11,820 nt of DNA from Desulfobulbus_C sp964551175 (GTDB lineage: Bacteria > Desulfobacterota > Desulfobulbia > Desulfobulbales > Desulfobulbaceae). The position numbers were made by a program, and so were the translations under genes. A model generated the notes under the pieces. That model ran no database searches and was not told the origin of the DNA. It saw only the letters and a list, made by a program, of their open reading frames with translations. The stretch spans positions 1-11,820 of the forward strand of contig CAZKBZ010000087.1 of NCBI GenBank assembly GCA_964551175.1, in the 5' to 3' direction. The stretch's first letter is position 1. Each line of letters opens with the position of its first letter. Below are positions 1-6,956 of this stretch, piece after piece.

Positions 1-77
1 ATAATTCGGGTCTGGTGACCGGCACAGCCGAACAGGAGAAACAGAAGAGACAGAACAACCAGTATCCGGTAATTCAC
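1..77 (-). CDS. Lipoprotein, N-terminal fragment (runs off left edge)
   Basis: Reading leftward from a GTG at 75-77, the 25 visible codons give MNYRI, then a leucine/valine-rich hydrophobic stretch (residues 5-16), then Leu-Phe-Gly-Cys-Ala-Gly with Cys at residue 18. This is the layout of a type II (lipoprotein) signal peptide: short basic head, hydrophobic core, lipobox. The cysteine would be lipidated and the mature protein anchored in a membrane. Phe at -2 of the lipobox is slightly atypical. An in-frame TTG at 81-83 is an alternative start, and no convincing Shine-Dalgarno sequence is visible for either. The gene follows the terminator of the met operon on the same strand, so it is probably a separate unit. 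Function cannot be told from 25 residues. The signal-peptide pattern is seen directly; that this is a real gene is inferred. Confidence 0.55.
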   Translation of the reverse strand, partial: MNYRILVVLSLLFLLFGCAGHQTRI

Positions 78-92
78 AGGCAACCGGAATCC

Positions 93-131
93 AGGAAAGA
101 AGAGGGGCACAGAGAAGTTTCCCTGTGCCCC
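93..131 (-). terminator. Intrinsic terminator of the met operon
   Basis: A perfect 9-bp stem (GGGGCACAG at 104-112 pairing with CTGTGCCCC at 123-131, 10-base loop) lies 47 bases beyond the ahcY stop. On the minus strand it is followed by a pyrimidine-rich tract, TCTTCTTTCC (94-103). The stem is strong but the tract is interrupted by C, so termination may be incomplete. Confidence 0.7.
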
Positions 132-146
132 CGTGTGCAGCAATCT

Positions 147-166
147 ACCGGCTCGACCGGTTTTTT
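147..166 (+). terminator. Short hairpin with T-run, plus orientation
   Basis: ACCGG (147-151) pairs with CCGGT (157-161) around a 5-base loop, followed by six T (161-166) on the plus strand. It has terminator shape for rightward transcription, but no plus-strand gene is visible to its left. On the minus strand the same hairpin lies just past the ahcY stop, where it could protect the 3' end. The 5-bp stem is weak. Confidence 0.3.
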
Positions 167-177
167 GTTCATCCTGG

Positions 178-1407
178 TTAATACCGATAATACTCAGGCT
201 TATAAGGGCCATCGATATCCACACCAATATAGTCTGCCTGCTCCTTGCTGAGAGTTGTCAGGTGAACATCTATTTTCTTGAGATGCAGCCTGGCCACCAT
301 TTCATCAAGTTTCTTGGGCAGGAAATAGACCTTGTTTTCATACTTTTCGGAATTCTGCCACAGTTCAATCTGAGCCAGTACCTGGTTGGTAAATGAATTA
401 CTCATGACAAAGCTCGGATGACCGGTGGCACAACCAAGGTTCACCAGCCGCCCTTCGGCAAGCACTATGATACGTTTGCCATCCGGAAAAATTACATGAT
501 CCACCTGTGGTTTAATATTTTCCCAGGTAAGATCACGAATACCGGCAATGTCAATCTCAGAATCAAAATGACCGATATTGCAGACAATAGCCTGATCCTT
601 CATCTTATCCATGTGAGCCCTGGTAATCACTTTCAGGTTTCCGGTACAGGTGACAAACATATCACCGACAGGTGCAGCCTCTTCCATGGTCACAACACGA
701 TACCCTTCCATGGCAGCCTGCAGGGCACAGATGGGGTCAATCTCAGTCACCAGCACTGAGGCACCCATACCACGCAATGCTTGAGCGCAGCCCTTGCCCA
801 CGTCACCATAACCCACAACAACAGCAATCTTACCGGCAATCATTACATCCGTTGCCCGCTTGATTCCATCAATCAACGATTCCCGGCAGCCGTACAGGTT
901 GTCAAACTTGGATTTAGTTACTGAATCATTGACATTAAAGGCCGGGGTGAGCAGTTCTCCCTTTGCAGCCATCTCGTTTAAGCGATGGACGCCGGTGGTG
1001 GTTTCTTCGGAAACACCACGTACATCTTTCAATAGTTCAGGATACTTCTGGTGCATAACCAGGGTCAGATCACCACCGTCATCCAGAAGCATATTGGGTC
1101 GCCAGTCATCCGGGCCGAAGATGGTCTGATCAATGCACCACCAGAACTCTTCTTCAGTTTCTCCTTTCCAGGCAAAGGTGGGAATACCCGCTGCGGCCAT
1201 TGCAGCGGCTGCCTGATCCTGGGTGGAAAATATATTGCACGATGACCAGCGCACTTCAGCGCCAAGGTCGATAAGCGTTTCCATCAATACCGCCGTCTGG
1301 ATGGTCATGTGCAGACAGCCGGCAATACGGGCTCCCTTGAGCGGCTTTTCCTCTGCATACTCTTCGCGAAGCGCCATCAGGCCGGGCATCTCGGTTTCGG
1401 CTATGGC
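178..1407 (-). CDS. ahcY: S-adenosylhomocysteine hydrolase (5' end lost in gap)
   Basis: Cytoplasmic NAD-dependent enzyme that splits S-adenosylhomocysteine into homocysteine and adenosine, removing the product inhibitor of methyltransferases. The visible 409 residues begin at AIAETEMPGLM and contain GARIAGCLHMTIQTAVL, the substrate segment around FNVNDSVTKSKFDN, the NAD-binding GYGDVGKG loop, CNIGHFDSEID, GHPSFVMSNSFTNQ, and the typical C-terminus KPEYYRY. It aligns to the bacterial family from about residue 20, so only about 18-20 residues and the start codon are missing; these fall inside the N block. It is the last gene of a unit with the homocysteine methyltransferase/MTHFR fusion and metK, and its product homocysteine is the substrate of the first gene. 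The identity is very secure; the true start cannot be given. Confidence 0.96.
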   Translation of the reverse strand, partial: AIAETEMPGLMALREEYAEEKPLKGARIAGCLHMTIQTAVLMETLIDLGAEVRWSSCNIFSTQDQAAAAMAAAGIPTFAWKGETEEEFWWCIDQTIFGPDDWRPNMLLDDGGDLTLVMHQKYPELLKDVRGVSEETTTGVHRLNEMAAKGELLTPAFNVNDSVTKSKFDNLYGCRESLIDGIKRATDVMIAGKIAVVVGYGDVGKGCAQALRGMGASVLVTEIDPICALQAAMEGYRVVTMEEAAPVGDMFVTCTGNLKVITRAHMDKMKDQAIVCNIGHFDSEIDIAGIRDLTWENIKPQVDHVIFPDGKRIIVLAEGRLVNLGCATGHPSFVMSNSFTNQVLAQIELWQNSEKYENKVYFLPKKLDEMVARLHLKKIDVHLTTLSKEQADYIGVDIDGPYKPEYYRY

Positions 1408-1507
1408 NNNNNNNNNNNNNNNNNNNNNNNNNNNNNNNNNNNNNNNNNNNNNNNNNNNNNNNNNNNNNNNNNNNNNNNNNNNNNNNNNNNNNNNNNNNNN
1501 NNNNNNN
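1408..1507. other. Assembly gap of 100 N
   Basis: Exactly 100 N replace sequence. This is the usual placeholder for a gap of unknown length. It removes the start of ahcY and most of the metK-ahcY spacer, including the ahcY ribosome binding site. The flanks are consistent with metK and ahcY being adjacent on one strand, but the true distance, and whether anything else lies between them, is unknown. Confidence 0.97.
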
Positions 1508-1514
1508 ACAGGCA

Positions 1515-1532
1515 ATCAGGCTCTAACCTGAT
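1515..1532 (-). other. Small hairpin just after metK
   Basis: ATCAGG (1515-1520) and CCTGAT (1527-1532) form a perfect 6-bp stem with a 6-base loop, 10 bases past the metK stop. On the minus strand the same sequence shows TCAGGTT twice, two bases apart. No T-run follows in the visible bases before the gap. It could be an mRNA-processing element or part of a leader for ahcY; too little is left to say. Confidence 0.35.
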
Positions 1533-1542
1533 CAACCTGACA

Positions 1543-2706
1543 TCAGATCCCGGCAGCGCTTTTCAGTTCTTCAGCCTTATCCGTACGCTCCCAGGTAAAC
1601 TCAGGCAGTTCACGGCCGAAATGACCATAGGCCGCTGTCTTGTGATAAATTGGTCGCAGAAGATCAAGGTGCTGCACAATTGCCTTGGGCCGCAGGTCAA
1701 AAACCTCGCCGATCAATTCAATCAGTCGTTCATCAGAAACCTTGCAGGTTCCAAAGGTCTTGACATTGATGGAAACCGGCTTGGAAATTCCGATGGCATA
1801 CGCCACCTGCACCTCAACTTCTGTGGCAAGGCCGGCAGCAACAATATTCTTGGCCACATAACGCCCCATGTAGGATGAGGAACGGTCGACCTTGGATGGA
1901 TCCTTGCCGGAAAAAGCACCGCCGCCATGGGACCCGCGTCCGCCGTATGAGTCAACAATGATCTTACGACCGGTCACGCCGCAGTCACCAACCGGACCAC
2001 CTATAACAAAACGCCCTGTCGGGTTGATAAAATAGTTGGTGTTTTCATCAAGCATGTCAGCGGGCAGGATGGGCTTGATGATCTCCTCCATGATCCCATC
2101 TTTCAGATCCGCATAGGAAACATCCGGACTGTGCTGAGAAGAAAGGACAACCGCTTCTATCCGTTTGGCCACATTATCCTCATACTGGATAGTAACCTGG
2201 CTCTTGGCATCAGGTCGCAGCCAGGGCAGCAGACCGGTTTTACGAACCTCGGCCTGACGCTTCACCAGCCTGTGGGCATAGGTGATGGGCATGGGCATCA
2301 GCACACTGGTTTCATTGCAGGCATAACCGAACATCAGTCCCTGGTCGCCGGCACCCTGGTCCAGATCGAGTCCCTTGCCCTCATCAACTCCCAGGGCTAT
2401 GTCCGGTGACTGCTTGTCAATGGAGGTCATCACTGCGCAGGATTGCCAGTCAAACCCCATATCTGAGGAATTATAACCGATCTCCCGTATGGTCTCACGG
2501 ACGATGGTCGGCATATCAACCCAGGCTGAGGTAGTTATCTCGCCGGCAATCAATGCCAGACCGGTAGTAACCAAACTCTCACAGGCCACACGGGCATGGG
2601 GATCTTTATCCAGGATACCATCAAGAATAGCGTCGGAAATCTGATCAGCAACCTTATCCGGATGGCCTTCAGATACAGACTCAGAGGTAAAGAGATGCGT
2701 AGACAT
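1543..2706 (-). CDS. metK: S-adenosylmethionine synthetase (methionine adenosyltransferase)
   Basis: Makes S-adenosylmethionine from methionine and ATP in the cytoplasm, releasing phosphate and pyrophosphate. The 387 residues match the usual length of about 380-400. Visible family motifs are GHPDK (residues 14-18), the ATP-binding GAGDQG (118-123), and the phosphate-binding segment GGGAFSGKDPSKVDRS (261-276). The C-terminus HFGRELPEFTWE is also typical. The ATG at 2704-2706 has a good Shine-Dalgarno (CAGGAG, about 5-6 bases upstream). It starts 23 bases after the stop of the homocysteine methyltransferase/MTHFR gene and precedes ahcY on the same strand, so the three are very probably co-transcribed. 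No truncation or frameshift is visible. Confidence 0.98.
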   Translation of the reverse strand: MSTHLFTSESVSEGHPDKVADQISDAILDGILDKDPHARVACESLVTTGLALIAGEITTSAWVDMPTIVRETIREIGYNSSDMGFDWQSCAVMTSIDKQSPDIALGVDEGKGLDLDQGAGDQGLMFGYACNETSVLMPMPITYAHRLVKRQAEVRKTGLLPWLRPDAKSQVTIQYEDNVAKRIEAVVLSSQHSPDVSYADLKDGIMEEIIKPILPADMLDENTNYFINPTGRFVIGGPVGDCGVTGRKIIVDSYGGRGSHGGGAFSGKDPSKVDRSSSYMGRYVAKNIVAAGLATEVEVQVAYAIGISKPVSINVKTFGTCKVSDERLIELIGEVFDLRPKAIVQHLDLLRPIYHKTAAYGHFGRELPEFTWERTDKAEELKSAAGI

Positions 2707-2729
2707 AAAAACTCCTGTTTAAGCAAAAA

Positions 2730-4616
2730 TTATGCAGCATGAAGGTTGTCCGCCCGTCCGCTGCCTTTCCAGCCGGCTTCCCGAATCTGGTTTACAAAAT
2801 CAAGTACAATTTCCCACTTGTTCAACGGACTGATCAGATACAGTCCGTCAACAAAGGATGAGATATCTTCAATCAGCTTGGCGGTAAACTCAAATGCCGC
2901 CTTTCGCTGGTCAATGACGTCTTCATACTGCGCTAGTTTTCCGCGAAAATCTTCAGGTACGAAAATGCCAGGCACCTCATTATGAAGGAACTCGGCATTG
3001 CGTGAGGAAATAATTGGAAAAATACCGGGAAAAATCAGGATATCCAGATGACTGACACGCTCAATCATCTGCTCCACCGTTTCTCTTGCAAAAAGTGGCT
3101 GAGTCAGTGCATAACGAGCTCCTGAAGAAACCTTTTTCTCCAGTCGGCGAATCTGCAGGTCCGGCTTGGAAGGCCGGAAGCTGAACGCCGCACCTATGGA
3201 AAAATTCGTCGGCTCTTTAATGGACCGTCCCGCCATGTTCATTCCCCGGTTCAGTCCCTCTAGCATGCTGATCAGTCCCTGGGAGCGAAGATCAAAGACA
3301 CCGCTTACCCTGGGCTGATCCGTACCTGCAGCAGAATCACCGGAAACGGCAAGCACTGCCTCAATACCAAGCAGATGTGCCTCCATCATCCGCGACTGCA
3401 ACCCTAACCCATTGATATCCCTTCCGGTCTGGTGAACAATTGTCTGGATACCTGTCCGGTTACGGATCAGGGAGGCAACTCCCAGGTTACCTGTCCGCAG
3501 AATAGCGAGAGGATTTTCCCCCAGCGAGATGGCATCTACGCCTGCTTTGCTCAATTTTTCCGCCCCGCATAGAACCGGTTCCACATCAAGATGAGTGGGT
3601 GGATCAAGTTCAACAATAATCGGCAGACGACCCGGTACAAGACTGGAAAGAAAACCGCCGATTCGAGATTCTCCGGCTACCTTCTGCTCTGAGTCTCCGA
3701 TGACCTCAACACGGCCACCCTCCACCCGGACGGGCCTGATTTTCAAGGCTGAACGGAACTCCCGGATATGGGCGGGAGTGGTACCACAACACCCACCGAT
3801 CAGATGGACCCCGTTACGGATCATTTCCCTGGCCCGGGTAGCCATGTAACCCGGCTGGGCAGGATATATCATACGATGGCCGACCATTTCCGGCATGCCG
3901 GCATTGGGAAAAGCGGACAGCGGAACCCCATTACCTGCAAGTGGAGACATTCTGCTGATAGCCAGCACCATGGCATCAATACCGCGTCCACAGTTTGTTC
4001 CCACCACGGCAGCACCGGCTTCATGCATCCTGTGCGCACAGGTCAATGCATCATCACCTCGTACAGACATGGCCCGGGCCGGGAAAACCATCTGGCTGAT
4101 AACCGGCAGCTCCGGCACCTCGCTCCTGGCCACTTCAATGGCCAACAGTATCTCATCAAGATTGGAAAAGGTTTCAATGATCAGGACATCAGCTCCGCCC
4201 TCGGCCAGACCCCGTACCTGGTCCCGGAAACTGTCCCGGATATCATCGAGTGTTATTTCCTCTTCATCAAAAGGAAAAGTGATTCCGGAGGGACCGACTG
4301 AGCCGGCAACAAAGACCTGATGGCCTGCTGCCTTAGCTGCAATCTCGGCTCCGGCACGGTTAATGGCAAACACCTGGTCCCCGGCACCGGACTCCTGCAG
4401 CTTGAACCTGCCCGCTCCAAAGGTGTTGGTTTCAATCAACTGGCTGCCTGAACGGATATACTCCTCATGGGCACTGAAAATCACATCCGGTGCCTGCAGG
4501 TTCAACAGATCCAGGTTTCGAGCACGTTCCACTCCCCGATCAAAGAGATAGGAACCGAGCGCACCGTCTCCAAGAACCACATGCTCTTGTATATATTCAA
4601 GAAAATCAGGTTTCAT
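2730..4616 (-). CDS. Bifunctional homocysteine S-methyltransferase / methylenetetrahydrofolate reductase
   Basis: A 628-residue fusion like Bacillus YitJ. The N-terminal part (about 10-290) is a homocysteine S-methyltransferase domain: GDGALG at 16-21, ETNTFGA near 62, and the three zinc cysteines Cys209 (GTNCG), Cys276 and Cys277 (GGCCG). The C-terminal part (about 325-615) is a methylenetetrahydrofolate reductase (MetF) domain: VELDPP at 335-340, HQTGRDIN near 395, LQSRMMEAHLLGI, SGD at 425-427, QPLF and PGIFPI. The reductase would make 5-methyl-THF using FAD; the methyltransferase would pass a methyl group to homocysteine. The MetH cobalamin-binding domains are absent, so methyl-donor use should not be assumed from MetH. 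The ATG at 4614-4616 fits the family N-terminus, but no Shine-Dalgarno precedes it. It is the first gene of the unit with metK and ahcY. Confidence 0.94.
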   Translation of the reverse strand: MKPDFLEYIQEHVVLGDGALGSYLFDRGVERARNLDLLNLQAPDVIFSAHEEYIRSGSQLIETNTFGAGRFKLQESGAGDQVFAINRAGAEIAAKAAGHQVFVAGSVGPSGITFPFDEEEITLDDIRDSFRDQVRGLAEGGADVLIIETFSNLDEILLAIEVARSEVPELPVISQMVFPARAMSVRGDDALTCAHRMHEAGAAVVGTNCGRGIDAMVLAISRMSPLAGNGVPLSAFPNAGMPEMVGHRMIYPAQPGYMATRAREMIRNGVHLIGGCCGTTPAHIREFRSALKIRPVRVEGGRVEVIGDSEQKVAGESRIGGFLSSLVPGRLPIIVELDPPTHLDVEPVLCGAEKLSKAGVDAISLGENPLAILRTGNLGVASLIRNRTGIQTIVHQTGRDINGLGLQSRMMEAHLLGIEAVLAVSGDSAAGTDQPRVSGVFDLRSQGLISMLEGLNRGMNMAGRSIKEPTNFSIGAAFSFRPSKPDLQIRRLEKKVSSGARYALTQPLFARETVEQMIERVSHLDILIFPGIFPIISSRNAEFLHNEVPGIFVPEDFRGKLAQYEDVIDQRKAAFEFTAKLIEDISSFVDGLYLISPLNKWEIVLDFVNQIREAGWKGSGRADNLHAA

Positions 4617-4768
4617 TTGTTCAGGGGTAAGCCGGGAGCCAGTCAGATGGTGTTGCCAGCAAGACTACTTGATCCGTTGGCATTGTAACGGAAAACGGTC
4701 ATAAAAAATCCGGTTACTTCTCCGAAAGAGATTTATAAGCAGAGAAAATAATTTATCGAAAAATAAAT

Positions 4769-4784
4769 TTTGTATTAATACAAA
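4769..4784. promoter_or_regulatory. Perfect 16-bp palindrome, candidate operator
   Basis: TTTGTATTAATACAAA is a perfect inverted repeat with no spacer. It covers the -10 hexamer of the leftward met promoter (4775-4780) and the -35 position of a weaker rightward candidate (TTGTAT 4770-4775, 17-base spacer, TATAAA 4793-4798). A dimeric repressor bound here would block both. The regulator is unknown; the match to a MetJ box is nil. Confidence 0.45.
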
Positions 4785-4803
4785 TTCTTTCGTATAAATT
4801 CAA
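4775..4803 (-). promoter_or_regulatory. Candidate sigma-70-type promoter of the met operon
   Basis: On the minus strand, TTGAAT (4798-4803) and TATTAA (4775-4780) are separated by exactly 17 bases. Transcription would start near 4767 and leave a leader of about 150 nt before the start codon at 4616. The -10 lies inside the 16-bp palindrome. AT-rich sequence gives chance matches easily, so this is a moderate call. Confidence 0.45.
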
Positions 4804-4874
4804 CACAAATACCATAAAATTCAGCAATAGTGGGAAATGGGCCACGCATTACAGTTTGTTGTGGCAAATGCAAC

Positions 4875-4905
4875 AAAAAAATAGAGCGGCTTTAGAAACA
4901 AAGCC
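4875..4905 (-). terminator. Possible terminator, minus orientation
   Basis: GGCTTT (4888-4893) pairs with AAAGCC (4900-4905) around a 6-base loop. On the minus strand six bases separate the stem from seven T (4875-4881). It could end readthrough from fabL before the met promoter. The offset T-run and short stem make it weak. Confidence 0.3.
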
Positions 4906-4953
4906 TGAATCGATTTTGAGCGGACTGATAAAGGCCTTTACAGGCAGGCAGCC

Positions 4954-5181
4954 ATGAAAGTTCTTCGACAGAGTTTTTACCTGGTGTTAGGGTTTACTTT
5001 TCCCGGGTTCTGGATTTTTCATGCCAACGGTTTCTGGTCTGTCCTTTACCGGCCGATTCAATTGATTTCCGGCAGTGAAGCAACCGGTTGGCCCTCTTTT
5101 TTCTCCGCCTGCCTGATTTACCTGACCGCAGTACTTGTTTTTGAATCGTGTTACAGGTTGCTGAAAAACGCTCAACCCTGA
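4954..5181 (+). CDS. Small two-helix membrane protein, function unknown
   Basis: The 75 residues hold two hydrophobic segments, about 7-23 (SFYLVLGFTFPGFWIF) and 48-65 (SFFSACLIYLTAVLVF). They are joined by a loop with an Arg-Pro and a Ser-Gly-Ser-Glu turn, and the protein ends in a basic tail (RLLKNAQP). This looks like a small inner-membrane protein with both ends on the same side. I do not recognise a family. Aromatic residues (Phe, Trp, Tyr) are frequent. The ATG at 4954 has only a poor Shine-Dalgarno-like stretch (GGCAGG). It is convergent with fabL, and the last 10 bases of the two genes overlap at 5172-5181. The clear helical pattern favours a real gene, but a chance frame cannot be excluded. 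Confidence 0.5.
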   Translation: MKVLRQSFYLVLGFTFPGFWIFHANGFWSVLYRPIQLISGSEATGWPSFFSACLIYLTAVLVFESCYRLLKNAQP

Positions 5182-5924
5182 ATAGCGTAACCACCGTCCA
5201 CAACTATAACCTGGCCATGGATCATGGCTGCCCCTTCACTGCAGAGAAACAGAGCGAGATCCGCCACATCCTCCGGAGTCGTCAACCGGCCAAGTGGTGT
5301 TCGGTCAAGGGAAACACCGATTATCTCATCACGGTTAGGGAATTTTTTCAGTGCATCCGTATCCACGACACCGGCACTGATGGTGTTGACCGTCATCCCT
5401 TTCGGTCCCAGTTCAACCGCCAGATGACGGACCAGTGATTCCAGGGCAGCCTTTGAGGCTCCAACTACAGTGTAGTTGGGCACAGCCCGCACAGCACCAA
5501 GACTTGAAACGGCAATGATCCTCCCTCCCTGCCCCATCATGGGCACAGCGTGCTGGACCAGGGTCAACATGGCACGGGCATTGATATCCATTGCCCAGTT
5601 CCAGTGGCGGGTGGTCAGTTCCATGACCGGCTTCAACACACCGGATGCGGCATTGGATACCAGAATATCCAACCGTTCGTAGGTGTTGTGGATTTCCTCA
5701 AACATCCGTTTGACATCCTCTTCCTTGGCCACGTTTGCCTTGACAGCCAGGCAATGCACGCCATGCTTTTCAATCGCGGCAACAGTTGCCTCCGCATCTC
5801 GGCGATGCCTGACATAATTCACTACAATATTCACACCGTTTTCTGCCAGCCGTAAGGCAATAGCCCGACCGATACCGCGGGATCCCCCGGTAATGAGTGC
5901 CACTTTTCCCTGCAGATTAAACAT
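5172..5924 (-). CDS. fabL: FabL-type enoyl-[acyl-carrier-protein] reductase (SDR family)
   Basis: A 250-residue short-chain dehydrogenase/reductase. The glycine-rich cofactor loop TGGSRGIG is at 12-19, NAAS at 91-94, and the active-site Tyr151 and Lys158 are spaced Y-x6-K. That spacing marks the enoyl-ACP reductase branch, not the Y-x3-K of FabG. From memory, long stretches match Bacillus subtilis FabL: NAASGVLKPVMEL, WNWAMDINARA, YTVVGASKAALE, DTDALKKFPNR, and GQVIVVDGG. It would reduce the enoyl double bond of acyl-ACP in each round of fatty acid elongation, probably with NADPH. The ATG at 5922-5924 has a good Shine-Dalgarno (GGAGAGG). It lies 97 bases downstream of the DUF362 gene. FabG, or another SDR acting on a different enoyl or keto substrate, is the main alternative. 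Confidence 0.8.
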   Translation of the reverse strand: MFNLQGKVALITGGSRGIGRAIALRLAENGVNIVVNYVRHRRDAEATVAAIEKHGVHCLAVKANVAKEEDVKRMFEEIHNTYERLDILVSNAASGVLKPVMELTTRHWNWAMDINARAMLTLVQHAVPMMGQGGRIIAVSSLGAVRAVPNYTVVGASKAALESLVRHLAVELGPKGMTVNTISAGVVDTDALKKFPNRDEIIGVSLDRTPLGRLTTPEDVADLALFLCSEGAAMIHGQVIVVDGGYAIQG

Positions 5925-5971
5925 TCATCCTCTCCAGCACAGTATTATCATTCAAAATATCATGAGTAAGA

Positions 5972-6000
5972 AATGTACCTTGCAGGACCTCTCTTTGCAA
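5972..6000 (-). promoter_or_regulatory. Weak candidate promoter for fabL
   Basis: TTGCAA (5995-6000) and TACATT (5972-5977) on the minus strand are 17 bases apart, in the 97-base gap between the DUF362 stop and fabL. Each hexamer matches 4 of 6 consensus bases. If real, fabL is transcribed independently of the regulated DUF362 unit. Confidence 0.3.
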
Positions 6001-6022
6001 GCAATGGTTGAACTACCTCCGG

Positions 6023-6949
6023 TCAACCCTTGCATATTCTGGAGACTCTGCGCCTGGCAAAACGAAAAAAATTAAACCGAACAGGATTCAATTGTTCCGG
6101 AACCTGAAAATCAGTGGCCTGCAGCTCAACTGGGGTTGCCAGGGGAAATTGAAGTTGGGAAAATTCCGCCCCTAAAATTCCAATGCGCCGGCAGGCAAGC
6201 ATCAGAGGACTCAACTCCGGATCAATATCCAGCACCTGGTGCAATGCCCTGTCCATTGCCACAGGATTACGTGAAGCGCCGAGCAGAGCCAATGGATAGA
6301 GTTCACCATGAATTGGACCTGTTTTGTGCATTGCATGTATTCCATCCACAAGGGTGATTGAGTCAGGCAGCACATCAAGGAGCTGCACAATCCGGTCACT
6401 GAAACTGCCGTCTTTGCCACCGTAAGCCATGTGCCACCATGGCTTGCGCAGGCCGACCAGGCAGCCGAAACAGTTCTTGACAGCCAGAGTAACCCGGGTC
6501 TGGGCATGGGCCTTGATCCGGGGCAGATTCACCAGCAGGTCGCACTCCATGGCATCAATGGCTATCCCGGCCTTTCCACCACCAGCCAGCTTCACATTTA
6601 TAGACTGTTTGAAATTCGTAATCGAAACGCCTAGAGACGCAAGCTCATCTGCAAATCCCAATGTTTGTAAAGCTGCATTTGCTGAGCCAAAAGCCGGTGA
6701 ATCCCCTATGCTGACCCGTGCGCCCTGATCCATAAACCAGCGGGCTGCTGCAAGCATAAAAGCCGCTTCCGTGCAGGGAAGGATACCATATTTTGCAGTA
6801 ATCAGATTGGGTTTCAGCAGGACTGTACAGGAATGCAGGTTTGGAACCTGATCCAGTTCAGCCATCACACGATTGATTGCGTCGATGAGGCAGTGATGCC
6901 CATATTCAGGGCATGGGGTGAGAGCGACTTTGAGGGAATCAAGATTCAT
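6023..6949 (-). CDS. DUF362 domain-containing protein
   Basis: The 308 residues carry the DUF362 pattern: VLLKPNLI (43-50), GDSPAFGS (82-89), NLPRIKAHAQTRVTLAVKNCFG (141-162) and VDGIHAMHKTGPIHGE (201-216). The family has no firmly established reaction; some members carry a ferredoxin-like 4Fe-4S segment. None is seen here, although C160 and C163 form a CFGC pair. The C-terminus is strongly basic (RFNFFRFARRRVSRICKG). I chose the ATG at 6947-6949 because the family motif SLKVALTPC follows at once. The frame is open upstream to a TTG at 7034-7036, but that extension would translate the terminator hairpin and part of the promoter. The start has no Shine-Dalgarno and sits directly behind an intrinsic terminator, which suggests regulated expression. 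Confidence 0.8.
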   Translation of the reverse strand: MNLDSLKVALTPCPEYGHHCLIDAINRVMAELDQVPNLHSCTVLLKPNLITAKYGILPCTEAAFMLAAARWFMDQGARVSIGDSPAFGSANAALQTLGFADELASLGVSITNFKQSINVKLAGGGKAGIAIDAMECDLLVNLPRIKAHAQTRVTLAVKNCFGCLVGLRKPWWHMAYGGKDGSFSDRIVQLLDVLPDSITLVDGIHAMHKTGPIHGELYPLALLGASRNPVAMDRALHQVLDIDPELSPLMLACRRIGILGAEFSQLQFPLATPVELQATDFQVPEQLNPVRFNFFRFARRRVSRICKG

Positions 6950-6956
6950 GATCAAC

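Larger units (their letters stand above)
4617..4953. other. AT-rich divergent intergenic region of the met operon
   Basis: This 337-base spacer lies between the leftward met operon and the rightward small membrane gene. It holds the met promoter with its palindrome, a leader inverted repeat (GTAACGG at 4685-4691 with CCGGTTAC at 4710-4717, one bulge), a 7-bp inverted repeat TTTGTTG/CAACAAA (4855-4877), a terminator-like hairpin (4875-4905) and a 10-bp palindrome AAAGGCCTTT (4930-4939). I looked for SAM-I (S-box) core motifs and MetJ boxes on both strands and saw none. The met mRNA leader would be about 150 nt, long enough for a structured regulator, but I cannot assign one. Confidence 0.6.

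Noticed and set aside
1065..1265. Several open frames of 60-190 codons inside ahcY, metK, the MTHFR fusion and aconitase on other frames
   Set aside because: All lie opposite or within strongly supported genes and lack ribosome binding sites or recognisable motifs.
4643..4702. A 19-codon leader ORF (ATG at 4700-4702) in front of the methyltransferase/MTHFR gene
   Set aside because: No Shine-Dalgarno at a usable distance, no methionine-rich or otherwise telling codon run, and no clear paired terminator/antiterminator hairpins. Kept only as a remark because the main gene also lacks a Shine-Dalgarno.
4617..4767. SAM or SAH riboswitch in the leader of the met operon
   Set aside because: The S-box core motifs and the SAH-element core were not found on reading the minus strand. 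A covariance-model search would decide.
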